NCBI GenBank assembly: GCA_025352915.1
Contig: JANXSA010000023.1
Location: forward strand, 1-6,274
Length of the DNA: 6,274 nt
Direction: 5' to 3'
From: Rhodospirillales bacterium
GTDB lineage: Bacteria; Pseudomonadota; Alphaproteobacteria; Acetobacterales; Acetobacteraceae
Below are positions 1-5,606 of the stretch, one piece after another (position 1 is the first letter of the stretch; each line of letters begins with the position of its first letter). The translations under genes were made by a program, and so were the position numbers. The notes beneath the pieces were generated by a model that did no database searches, had not been told where the DNA came from, and saw only the letters and a list, made by a program, of their open reading frames with translations.

Positions 1-1
1 G

Positions 2-943
2 GAAGCCAAGCTGCGCACCATGCTGGTGCTGGATGGCGAAATTCGCTGCTGGCACGAGCACCAATCCCCCACTGCGCTGATCACCGACACCATCGCCGGG
101 CTCGGCCACCGCAGCGGCACCATCGCGATCGACCCGGCGACCCCCTTCTTCACCTTCGACGGTCTGCGCCGCTCCGGCAACGCCTACAGCTTCGAGAACG
201 CCGGCCCGCTGATCGCCGCCTGCCGGATGCGCAAATCGGCCAATGAAATCGCGCTGATAAAGCACGCGATGGAGCAGACGCTGGAGGTGCACAAGGCCAC
301 CGCACGCATCCTGTACGAAGGCATCACCACCACCGAGACCGCCGATTTCGTCGCCCGCGCCCATGCCGCACTCGGGTTTGACGGCGCGATGTCCTTCTCC
401 ATCGTGCTGTTCGGCGAACCGACCGCCTATCCGCATGGCGTGCCCTATCCGCAGACGCTGAAGGACGGCGACATGGTGCTGGTCGATATCGGCGCCACCA
501 TGCACGGCTACCAGTCCGACGTGACCCGCAGCTACGTGTTCGGCGAGCCCACGGCGCGCCAGCGCGCGGTGTGGAACGTGGAAAAGGCGGCCACCCTCGC
601 GGTGTTCGAGGCAGCGCAACTCGGCGCCCCCTGCGAGGCGCTGGATGTCGCGGCGCGCCGCGTGATCGAGGGCGCGGGCTTCGCCAGCGATTACGGGCTG
701 CCCGGCCTGCCCCACCGCACCGGCCACGGGCTGGGGCTCGACGTGCATGAGGAGCCCTACATCGTGCAGGGCGACACCACGCCGCTCGCCCCCGGCATGT
801 GCTTCTCCAATGAGCCGACCATCTGCATCTACGGCGAATTCGGCGTGCGGCTGGAGGATCATATATATATGGGTGAGGACGGGCCGCACTGGTTCACCCC
901 CCCTGCCCGGTCGGTCGATGATCCGTTCGGAGTTGCCACGTGA
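2..943 (+). CDS. M24-family metallopeptidase (Xaa-Pro peptidase/creatinase fold), 5' end cut by window
   Basis: The frame is open from the window edge, so the true start lies upstream; the first internal ATG is at 20. Numbering from that ATG, residues 75-290 form a pita-bread (M24) catalytic domain. All five metal ligands of the family are visible: D156 in VLVDIGA, D167 in SDVTR, H236 in RTGHGLGL, E265 in SNEPTI and E279 in RLEDH. The accessory histidines H139 and H243 are also present. Residues before about 70 look like the end of a creatinase-type N-terminal domain. Family members are cytosolic, dinuclear-metal enzymes that mostly cleave Xaa-Pro bonds; some are creatinases or related hydrolases, and the substrate cannot be told from this sequence. 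The stop codon overlaps the next start in GTGA, suggesting co-translation. The codons for H281-M284 form an odd run of alternating A and T. Family assignment is secure; specificity is not. Confidence 0.93.
   Translation, partial: EAKLRTMLVLDGEIRCWHEHQSPTALITDTIAGLGHRSGTIAIDPATPFFTFDGLRRSGNAYSFENAGPLIAACRMRKSANEIALIKHAMEQTLEVHKATARILYEGITTTETADFVARAHAALGFDGAMSFSIVLFGEPTAYPHGVPYPQTLKDGDMVLVDIGATMHGYQSDVTRSYVFGEPTARQRAVWNVEKAATLAVFEAAQLGAPCEALDVAARRVIEGAGFASDYGLPGLPHRTGHGLGLDVHEEPYIVQGDTTPLAPGMCFSNEPTICIYGEFGVRLEDHIYMGEDGPHWFTPPARSVDDPFGVAT
929..932 (+). promoter_or_regulatory. Ribosome binding site for the small GTG gene
   Basis: GGAG lies inside the end of the M24 gene with a 7-base spacer to the GTG at 940. 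This is the main reason to accept that GTG as a real start. Confidence 0.6.
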
Positions 944-1143
944 AGCGCCGCACCCTGCTCGCCCTGATCTGCACCCCGCTGCCCGCCCGCGCCTTCCAGG
1001 CGCAGGACGCACCGGCCGACGTGCAGGCCGCCTGGGCGGCGCGCTGCTCGGGACTTTCGGCCGATGCCGGGCAGCCGCCTCTGTGCCCGTTCTGCGGCTG
1101 CGCGCTGAGCGGCGACGCGACCGATCACGGCGAGCGGCCCTGA
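940..1143 (+). CDS. Small exported cysteine-containing protein, 67 aa, unknown function
   Basis: I do not recognise a named family. The GTG start overlaps the stop of the M24 gene by four bases and has GGAG 7 bases upstream, so it is probably translationally coupled. Third codon positions are overwhelmingly G or C, as in a real gene of this genome. Residues 1-18 look like a secretion signal: RR at 3-4, a hydrophobic stretch TLLALICTPL, then a possible cleavage after ARA. C11 sits in LALIC, which is a poor lipobox, so lipidation is doubtful. The mature part has C36 and a C-terminal CPFCGC cluster (C49, C52, C54), resembling half of a zinc-ribbon or a redox CxxC. It could bind a metal or be an envelope thiol protein; that is inference. 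The alternative is a spurious ORF, which the start signals and codon use argue against. Confidence 0.65.
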   Translation: MKRRTLLALICTPLPARAFQAQDAPADVQAAWAARCSGLSADAGQPPLCPFCGCALSGDATDHGERP

Positions 1144-1196
1144 CGACTTGCCGCGGCCTGGCGTCGCTCCTACAAACCTCTCATCACCGTCGATCC

Positions 1197-1202
1197 AGGG
1201 AG
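1197..1202 (+). promoter_or_regulatory. Ribosome binding site of the RidA-family gene
   Basis: AGGGAG with a 5-base spacer to the ATG at 1208. It decides the start: an in-frame TTG at 1148 has no such signal and would add a non-conserved N-terminus. Confidence 0.75.
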
Positions 1203-1207
1203 CCGAC

Positions 1208-1558
1208 ATGAGCAAGATCATCCGCACCGAACCGAACAAGATCCTGTCCAAAGCCGTTGAGTATCACGGCTTCGTCTTCGTCCAGGGCTGCACCGCCAAG
1301 GACACCTCGCAGGACGTCAAGGGCCAGACCACCCAGGTGCTCGCCCTGATCGACGAAATTCTGGAAACCCATGGCACCGACAAGACCCGTATCCTGCAGG
1401 CGCAGATCTGGGTGAAGGACATCCGCGACCGCGATGCCATGAACGAGATCTGGACGGCATGGCTGCCCAAGGGCGGCGCCCCGGCGCGCGCCTGCGTCGA
1501 GGCCAACATGGCCGATCCGCGCCTGCTGGTGGAAATCATGGTCACCGCCTGCAAGTAG
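1208..1558 (+). CDS. RidA/YjgF/YER057c family protein (YoaB-like)
   Basis: The product has 116 residues, close to the usual 115-130 of this trimeric chorismate-mutase-like fold. Features seen: VFVQGCTA near 23-30, a helix with QVLALIDEIL at 43-52, RILQAQIWVKD at 61-71, the AMNEIWTAW segment at 77-85, and PARACVEANM at 92-101 with R94. R94 matches the substrate-carboxylate-binding arginine of active RidA proteins, and E109 lies 15 residues later, the same spacing as in E. coli RidA. Active RidA enzymes hydrolyse reactive enamine/imine intermediates made by PLP enzymes, so deaminase activity is plausible. The AMNxxWxAW and APxR pattern looks more like YoaB than canonical RidA, and that subgroup's substrate is not firmly known to me. 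It lies 64 bases after the small cysteine gene and ends before a strong terminator. It could share the upstream transcript or have its own promoter; no clear promoter is visible. Confidence 0.93.
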   Translation: MSKIIRTEPNKILSKAVEYHGFVFVQGCTAKDTSQDVKGQTTQVLALIDEILETHGTDKTRILQAQIWVKDIRDRDAMNEIWTAWLPKGGAPARACVEANMADPRLLVEIMVTACK

Positions 1559-1585
1559 TAGAATCACTAACTATTGCGTTATGTT

Positions 1586-1620
1586 GCACGGCGCGTTCCC
1601 CAAGGGAGCGCGCCGTGTTT
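1586..1620 (+). terminator. Rho-independent terminator after the RidA-family gene
   Basis: A 14-bp GC-rich stem (1587-1600 with 1604-1617) contains one G-T wobble and closes on a CAA loop. It is followed by TTTGATT. The stem starts 28 bases after the RidA stop codon. The T tract is short, but the stem is very strong. The other strand lacks a T tract, so it acts in the + direction. Confidence 0.85.
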
Positions 1621-1657
1621 GATTCGTGGGTCAGCCACCTTGTTGGCGCTTGCCCCG

Positions 1658-1684
1658 GCGGGATCGCGCATGGCGCGGGATCGC
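1658..1684 (+). repeat. 10-bp direct repeat, period 17
   Basis: GCGGGATCGC occurs at 1658-1667 and again at 1675-1684, in the gene-free stretch between the RidA terminator and the CHAP gene. The copies are perfect and are followed by GCATG and ATG respectively. It could be a pair of regulator half-sites or chance in GC-rich DNA. Confidence 0.4.
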
Positions 1685-1685
1685 A

Positions 1686-1725
1686 TGTGGCAAATTCGCA
1701 ACATGAAATAGACATCTTTGCCACA
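1686..1725. promoter_or_regulatory. Perfect 9-bp inverted repeat, possible operator of the CHAP gene
   Basis: TGTGGCAAA at 1686-1694 is the exact reverse complement of TTTGCCACA at 1717-1725, with 22 bases between. Arm centres are 31 bases apart, close to three helical turns, which would suit two protein dimers or a loop on one DNA face. The right arm contains TTGCCA (1719-1724), which could serve as a -35 box, but no convincing -10 follows. The rest of the gene-free stretch 1559-1900 holds only weak hairpins (1749-1762 with a 5-bp stem, 1829-1842 with a 5-bp stem) and no gene that I can support. Confidence 0.4.
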
Positions 1726-1888
1726 AGCCCGCTCACGATCGAGTGAATAGGACACGCGTCCTGAAAAAGGGCACCGCGAACCAGGGGCAGTCAACGAATT
1801 TGCATGACTGAACTGCGACTCGTGCTTTCCTGGGTTGCCAGGCGCGTAACGCAGTTGTTAGCCAAACGTCATGCGAACCCCCCATTCC

Positions 1889-1893
1889 AGGAA
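1889..1893 (+). promoter_or_regulatory. Ribosome binding site deciding the CHAP gene start
   Basis: AGGAA with a 7-base spacer to the ATG at 1901. The earlier in-frame ATG at 1871 has no ribosome binding site and would put ten extra polar residues before the signal peptide. Confidence 0.7.
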
Positions 1894-1900
1894 CCGACGC

Positions 1901-2740
1901 ATGCGAGTGACCGGCCGGATCCTTTCCACCTGCTCTGCCGCGGCGATCGCCGCTGTTTGCCTTGTGGTGATGAACACGGCGGACGCGCAGGCCGCCCGTC
2001 CGCAGGGACAGGATGCCCGCCCCGCCGCGAGCCGGCCGGTTAGCGCCGCGCCGGTGCGTGTCTCCCTGCCGCAACCGGCCGCCACCCTGCGCGTCGCTCA
2101 AAGCGGCAAGCTGCGCGGCGCCGTTGCCGCACCGACGTCGAAGTCCGGCAACATCAAGTCCGCCAAGCTGCGCGTGGCCGGCACCGCCATCCAGCAATCC
2201 TGGGGCGGCATCAGCTGCGTGCCGTTCGCGCGCGCGGCCACCGGGCTCGATGTGAAGGGCAATGCCCATGCCTGGTGGGATTCGGCCGCCGGCTCCTATG
2301 AGCGCGGCCAGCGCCCCGAAGCCGGCAGCGTGCTGAATTTCCGCTCCACCAACCGCATGCGGCTGGGCCACGTGTCCGTGGTCGCCCGCGTGGTGGACAG
2401 CCGCACGATCGAGGTCGACCACGCCAACTGGGCCGGCCCGGGCGGCAGCAAGGGCCGCGTGGCCCGCGGCGTGGCGGTGATTGACGTATCCGAGGCCAAT
2501 GACTGGTCAGCGGTGCAGGTCGGCCTGTCCGGCGGCGGCTTCGGCAGCGTCTACCCGACCTTTGGCTTCATCTACGACCGGCCGGATCGCGGCATGATGG
2601 TCGCCAACAGCCTGGCACAGCCGTCGGCAAGCCGGACCGGCACGCGCTATTCCGAGGTGGCCGAGGCTTGGTCGGCCCGCGTGGTGGTCGCCCAACCGGC
2701 GCGCGGCTTTGTCGACGCGCCGATGCGCACACTGCGCTAG
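1901..2740 (+). CDS. Secreted CHAP-domain amidase/peptidase, probable cell-wall hydrolase
   Basis: The product has 279 residues. Residues 1-31 form a signal peptide: basic RVTGR, a hydrophobic core SAAAIAAVCLVVM, and a likely cleavage after ADAQA. Residues 32-100 are a low-complexity linker rich in Ala, Arg, Pro and Ser. Residues 101-200 are a CHAP (NlpC/P60-like) domain with the expected triad: C106 in SCVPFAR, H157 in GHVSVV and N176 in DHANW. CHAP enzymes usually cleave peptidoglycan peptides as amidases or endopeptidases, so a role in the periplasm or outside the cell is inferred. The C-terminal 70 residues, after GFIYDRPD, are not recognised. The gene has its own upstream region after a terminator, so it is probably monocistronic. 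It converges on the chrA pair with overlapping stop codons. An ATG at 1871 is an alternative, less likely start. Confidence 0.92.
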   Translation: MRVTGRILSTCSAAAIAAVCLVVMNTADAQAARPQGQDARPAASRPVSAAPVRVSLPQPAATLRVAQSGKLRGAVAAPTSKSGNIKSAKLRVAGTAIQQSWGGISCVPFARAATGLDVKGNAHAWWDSAAGSYERGQRPEAGSVLNFRSTNRMRLGHVSVVARVVDSRTIEVDHANWAGPGGSKGRVARGVAVIDVSEANDWSAVQVGLSGGGFGSVYPTFGFIYDRPDRGMMVANSLAQPSASRTGTRYSEVAEAWSARVVVAQPARGFVDAPMRTLR

Positions 2741-3258
2741 AGAACCCCAGCCGCCCCCAACGCGGCGCCGGCCCCCAGCACCCAAAGCGGATGCAGCCGG
2801 GTGGCCGCCAACAACGCGGCCGCCACGGCGGTGAGCCCGGCATGACCGGCGGAAATCGCCGTCGCCTCGGACAAGACGATCGCCGCCGCCACCACCAGCC
2901 CGGCGGTGACCGGCATCAGCCCGGCCTGGACCAATAGCCGCCACGGCCGGTCGCGGAAGCGGTGCCAGGCGCCGGCGACCAGGAAGGTCAATACCGCACA
3001 CGGCCCAACCAGCGCACCGGTCGCCGCCAACGCCCCGGCGATGCCCGCGACGTGCCAGCCGATCAAGGTCGAAACCAGCATGTTCGGCCCCGGCGCTGCC
3101 TGGGCCAGGGCATAGAGGGCGGCGAAATCGGCCGCACTCATCCAGCCATGGCGCTCCACCACCTGCCGCTTCAGTTCCGGCAGCACCGCGTTGATGCCGC
3201 CGACCGACACCAGCGAGAGCTGGCCAAACACGCCTGCCAGCTCGGCCACCTCGCTCAC
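2737..3258 (-). CDS. chrA: Chromate transporter family protein, half-size ChrA, second subunit
   Basis: The 173-residue protein is about half the size of full-length ChrA and holds a single CHR domain. It has the family motifs in the first part: SVGG at 18-21 (equivalent to GFGG) and QAAPGPN at 53-59. Strongly hydrophobic, Ala/Gly/Val/Leu-rich membrane segments follow at roughly 60-100, 108-135 and 141-173. The GTG start at 3258 overlaps the TGA of the preceding subunit as GTGA and lacks a clear ribosome binding site, which points to translational coupling. Short-chain ChrA proteins usually occur as such pairs and are thought to work together as a membrane transporter. Chromate efflux is the named family function, but many homologues have no tested substrate. 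Its TAG stop shares CTAG with the stop of the convergent CHAP gene. Confidence 0.9.
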   Translation of the reverse strand: MSEVAELAGVFGQLSLVSVGGINAVLPELKRQVVERHGWMSAADFAALYALAQAAPGPNMLVSTLIGWHVAGIAGALAATGALVGPCAVLTFLVAGAWHRFRDRPWRLLVQAGLMPVTAGLVVAAAIVLSEATAISAGHAGLTAVAAALLAATRLHPLWVLGAGAALGAAGVL

Positions 3259-3818
3259 CGCACCAGCCGATGCAGCAGGATCGAGGCCGGCGCCAGCACC
3301 AGCATGGCCGGCAGCAGAGGAACATGCCCCCAGGCGATCGCCAGCATGACCACCAGCGCGATCGCGATGCCCATCGGCTTACCGCGCAACGGCGAGGCGA
3401 TCTTCAGCGCCGTCGCGACCACCAGCCCCGATGCCGCCGCCGCCAGCCCGGCAGCCGCGCGCGCCACCACGGGATGGTCGCTGAACGCGGCATAGAGCGA
3501 GCCGAGCGCCACCACGGCGACCATCGGCAGCGAGATCAGCCCGGCCACCGCCGCCACCGCACCCGGCGCCCCGCGAAACCGGCTGCCCAGCGCCACCGCG
3601 AAATTGACGATGTTCGGCCCCGGCAGGAACTGGCACAGCCCCAGCAGGTCGGTGAACTCGCCCGCCGTCAGCCAGCGCCGCTGTTCCACCACCATGCGCC
3701 GCGCCCAGGGCAGCACACCGCCAAAGCCGATAATCCCGATCGAAAGAAACCCGCGAAACAACTCGCCGGCCGTCGGCCCAGAGTCTGAACGGATAAAAAT
3801 TTTTGCTTCTTTTTTCAA
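3255..3818 (-). CDS. chrA: Chromate transporter family protein, half-size ChrA, first subunit (start uncertain)
   Basis: A single CHR domain in an inner-membrane protein. The motifs are GFGG at 31-34 and QFLPGPN at 63-69 (numbered from the TTG at 3818), then hydrophobic segments near 85-113, 118-140 and 149-183. It pairs with the second half-size ChrA through a GTGA overlap, so the two probably assemble together. The 5' end is problematic: no ATG or GTG lies upstream of the GFGG segment in this frame. The choices are TTG at 3818, inside the AT-rich palindrome and giving a lysine-rich leader, or TTG at 3761, which leaves about ten residues before the first motif. Neither has a good ribosome binding site. 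The frame is open further upstream to a TAA at 3863-3861, so the first residues may be palindrome sequence, not conserved protein. Family assignment is firm; the start is not. Confidence 0.87.
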   Translation of the reverse strand: MKKEAKIFIRSDSGPTAGELFRGFLSIGIIGFGGVLPWARRMVVEQRRWLTAGEFTDLLGLCQFLPGPNIVNFAVALGSRFRGAPGAVAAVAGLISLPMVAVVALGSLYAAFSDHPVVARAAAGLAAAASGLVVATALKIASPLRGKPMGIAIALVVMLAIAWGHVPLLPAMLVLAPASILLHRLVR

Positions 3819-3869
3819 AAAGAAGCGCTTTCTTTTTTGAAAAAAAGAAACAAAAAACTTTTACCCGTT
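3788..3869. repeat. 82-bp AT-rich near-perfect palindrome between the aminotransferase and chrA genes
   Basis: The outer arms 3788-3816 and 3839-3869 are complementary except for three substitutions and two one-base differences in T runs. The middle (3817-3838) is itself palindromic around AAGCGCTT at 3823-3830, with one bulged base. Within the left half, 3805-3814 and 3817-3826 also form a perfect 10-bp hairpin with a 2-base loop. The element is mostly A and T in a very GC-rich window. It starts 4 bases past the aminotransferase stop and overlaps the proposed chrA start. It may be a repeated gene-end element; I have an unverified recollection of similar TTCTTTTTT/AAAAAAGAAGC sequences at gene ends in Acetobacteraceae. 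Confidence 0.8.
3795..3851 (-). terminator. Probable terminator of the aminotransferase transcript, within the palindrome
   Basis: In the - direction the aminotransferase stop is followed at once by two stacked hairpins with AU-rich 10-bp stems (3829-3850 and 3805-3826). The second is then followed by AAAAATTTTT (3804-3795). The stems are weak in GC but long. All three mismatches of the outer palindrome become G-U pairs in - strand RNA, which fits a role in transcripts of that strand. Confidence 0.5.
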
Positions 3870-3873
3870 TGGC

Positions 3874-5082
3874 TTAGGCCTCGGTCAGGCTCGCCATGGC
3901 GGCCGCGACGCCGCCGGGGGCGTGGGGCACGTTGTTGATCTTCAGCGCCATTTCTACGGCCCCCAGCGTGCCGAGGATCATCGGCTCGTTGAGGTCGCCC
4001 AGGTGGCCGATGCGGAACACTTTTCCGCCCAGCTTGGAAAGCCCGCCGCCAAGAGAGACGTTGAAACGCCCCATGGTGGTCTTGCGGATCGCCTCGGCGT
4101 CGAAACCCTCCGGCATCAGGATCGCGGTCACGCTGTCGGATTCGCGGGAGGGGTTGGTGCAGTAAAGCTGCGGCCCGTTATTGCCGGACCAGTGCCGCAC
4201 ACAGGCGCGCACCGCGCGGGCGAGGCGGGTGTGGCGGGCGAAGACGTTCTCCAGCCCCTCCTCCTCGATCAGGCGGATGGATTCGCGCAGGCCGAAGAAC
4301 TGGTTGGTCGGCACGGTGCCGATGAAGCTGCGCTGCTTGCGCGATGCCATCGCCTTCCAGTTCAGGTAATGCTTCGGCATGGTCGAGGTCTCGGCGGCCT
4401 TCATCGCCTTGTCCGAGACGCCGGTGAAGGCCATGCCGGTGGGCAGCATCAGCCCCTTCTGGCTACCGCCGACGACGACATCCAAGCGCCACTCGTCCAT
4501 CCGCACATCCATGCAGCCGAGCGAGGAGATGGTGTCGACCATCAACAGCGCGCCATGGCCGGCCGCATCCATCGCCGCGCGCACCTGGTCGATCGGCAGG
4601 TGCATGCCGGTCGAGGTCTCGTTCTGCACCGCGCAGACGGCCTTGATCCGGCCCGCCGTATCGGCCTTGAGTGCCGCGGTGATGGCGGCGAAATCCACGC
4701 CCTGGCGCCAGTCGCATTCGATCGTCTGCACCGTGATGCCGAGGTCGGCGGCCATGCTGCCCCAGGACAGCGAGAAGGCGCCGGTCTCCGGGATCAGCAC
4801 GGTGTCGCCCGGCGACAGCGTATTCACCAGGGCTGCTTCCCAGGCGGCATGACCCGAGCCGGTGTACATGAACATGTGCTGCGTCGTCTTCATGATGCGC
4901 AGAATGGCTTCCCAGCATTCGTCGTACATCTTCATGAAGTCGGGGTCGTGGAAGTCGACGGCAACATGGCCGATGGCGTGCAGGATGGAGTCCGGGATGT
5001 TGGTCGGGCCAGGATTGGCGAAGAAGAGGCGGCCTCGCGCTTTGCCAGCGGGGGCCTTCTTCATCGGGGTAGCTGCGTCCAT
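3874..5082 (-). CDS. sgaA: Serine-glyoxylate/alanine-glyoxylate type aminotransferase (class V, PLP-dependent)
   Basis: The product has 402 residues from the ATG at 5082, the usual length. That start has GGAG 6 bases upstream; an in-frame ATG at 5094 adds four residues but lacks a ribosome binding site. Features by residue: NPGPTNIP at 23-30 (substrate-pocket loop), GSGHAAWEA at 75-83 (PLP phosphate-binding turn), NETSTG at 154-159, D183 in MVDTISS (pairs with the PLP ring nitrogen), K209 in GGSQKGLMLP (Schiff-base lysine) and R357 in FRIGHLGD (substrate carboxylate). GSQKGLMLP and RIGHLGD are typical of the SgaA subgroup, which transfers the amino group of serine to glyoxylate, giving hydroxypyruvate and glycine, in the serine cycle or photorespiration-like glycolate metabolism. 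Serine-pyruvate or alanine-glyoxylate activity is also possible. It is cytosolic. It lies 125 bases after the YffB-like gene on the same strand; a weak TATAGC box in that gap might be a separate promoter. Confidence 0.93.
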   Translation of the reverse strand: MDAATPMKKAPAGKARGRLFFANPGPTNIPDSILHAIGHVAVDFHDPDFMKMYDECWEAILRIMKTTQHMFMYTGSGHAAWEAALVNTLSPGDTVLIPETGAFSLSWGSMAADLGITVQTIECDWRQGVDFAAITAALKADTAGRIKAVCAVQNETSTGMHLPIDQVRAAMDAAGHGALLMVDTISSLGCMDVRMDEWRLDVVVGGSQKGLMLPTGMAFTGVSDKAMKAAETSTMPKHYLNWKAMASRKQRSFIGTVPTNQFFGLRESIRLIEEEGLENVFARHTRLARAVRACVRHWSGNNGPQLYCTNPSRESDSVTAILMPEGFDAEAIRKTTMGRFNVSLGGGLSKLGGKVFRIGHLGDLNEPMILGTLGAVEMALKINNVPHAPGGVAAAMASLTEA

Positions 5083-5088
5083 GGCGTG

Positions 5089-5092
5089 CTCC
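5089..5092 (-). promoter_or_regulatory. Ribosome binding site deciding the aminotransferase start
   Basis: GGAG in the - direction (CTCC on +), 6 bases before the ATG at 5082. It lies inside the first codons of the alternative ATG at 5094, which has no ribosome binding site of its own. Confidence 0.6.
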
Positions 5093-5207
5093 ATCGCGAA
5101 CGGTTGTTGCGGCCCCTGATTCGCGGAGTCTGGGGAGCCGGAAAACTGCGGCTGCTATACGCCTGCGCGGGTGGTCATGAAAGCAGCCACGGCGGCATGG
5201 GAGCCCA

Positions 5208-5555
5208 TCAGCCGAAGCGCTGCGCGTACGCCTCCGGCTTGAACCCCACCAGCAGCACGCCGCCGTCATCCAGCACCGGGCGCTTGATCATGCCAGGCTG
5301 CGCCAGCATCAACGCGATCGCGCGCGCCTCGGTCAGCTCCGCCCGATCGGCCTCGGCCAACTTGCGAAACGTGGTGCCCGACCTGTTCAACAACACCTCC
5401 CAGCCCACCCGTCCGATCCAGCCCTTCAATGTCGCCGCATCGATCCCAACCGCCTTGTAGTCATGAAAACGATGCGCCACGCCATGCGCGTCGAGCCAGG
5501 CTCGCGCCTTCTTCATCGTGTCGCAGTTCTTGATGCCGTAGATGGTGACGCTCAT
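5208..5555 (-). CDS. yffB: ArsC/Spx-family thiol reductase, YffB-like
   Basis: The product has 115 residues with a thioredoxin-like ArsC fold. The N-terminal strand and active-site loop read YGIKNCDTMKKARAWL (6-21), with the single cysteine C11 at the position used by arsenate reductases. FHDYKA (30-35), GWEVLLNRSGTTFRKL (51-66) and MIKRPVL (89-95, with the conserved cis-Pro loop and R92) closely match E. coli and Pseudomonas YffB. It lacks a second redox cysteine, so it cannot form a CxxC disulfide as Spx does. Structural work on YffB suggested a glutathione-dependent thiol reductase; arsenate reduction is not established for this branch. It starts 51 bases after the stop of the Lin0512-family gene on the same strand, so the two are probably co-transcribed. 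No strong ribosome binding site is visible. Confidence 0.92.
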   Translation of the reverse strand: MSVTIYGIKNCDTMKKARAWLDAHGVAHRFHDYKAVGIDAATLKGWIGRVGWEVLLNRSGTTFRKLAEADRAELTEARAIALMLAQPGMIKRPVLDDGGVLLVGFKPEAYAQRFG

Positions 5556-5606
5556 GCTGCGCTCATCGCCTGTCGTTGAATTGGAATCCGGTGCGACGAA
5601 GCAAAG

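Noticed and set aside
1148..1207. N-terminal extension of the RidA-family protein from a TTG at 1148
   Set aside because: The family starts at the MSKI position, and the ATG at 1208 has a strong AGGGAG site.
1559..1900. A possible small gene or RNA gene in the gene-free stretch
   Set aside because: No frame there has a start signal with plausible coding bias, and no tRNA-like or known ncRNA structure is visible beyond the terminator and the repeats reported.
1804..2043. A 79-codon + strand frame starting upstream of the CHAP gene
   Set aside because: Most of it is a shifted reading of the CHAP signal peptide and linker; no ribosome binding site precedes it.
1733..2422. A 229-codon - strand open frame across the CHAP gene and its upstream region
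   Set aside because: Antisense shadow of the CHAP gene; the product is Ala/Gly/Arg/His-rich without motifs, while the + strand frame has a signal peptide and a full catalytic triad.
2507..3325. A 272-codon - strand open frame overlapping the chrA pair and the CHAP 3' end
   Set aside because: Alternative frame of the chrA region; composition is Gly/Arg-rich and no motif is present, whereas the chrA frames carry both family motifs.
3788..3869. An insertion-sequence end or MITE
   Set aside because: There is no transposase and no obvious flanking target duplication; the immediate position after a stop codon fits a terminator or gene-end repeat better, although a MITE origin is not excluded.
5095..5207. 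A promoter for the aminotransferase gene (TATAGC in the - direction near 5153-5158)
   Set aside because: The matching -35 position reads TTTCAT at a 17-base distance, which is too weak to list as a feature.
3922..5460. A 512-codon open frame on the + strand opposite the aminotransferase gene
   Set aside because: It is an antisense shadow created by GC-rich codon bias: it covers the whole of a well-recognised gene, has low-complexity His/Arg/Gly-rich composition and no recognisable domain.
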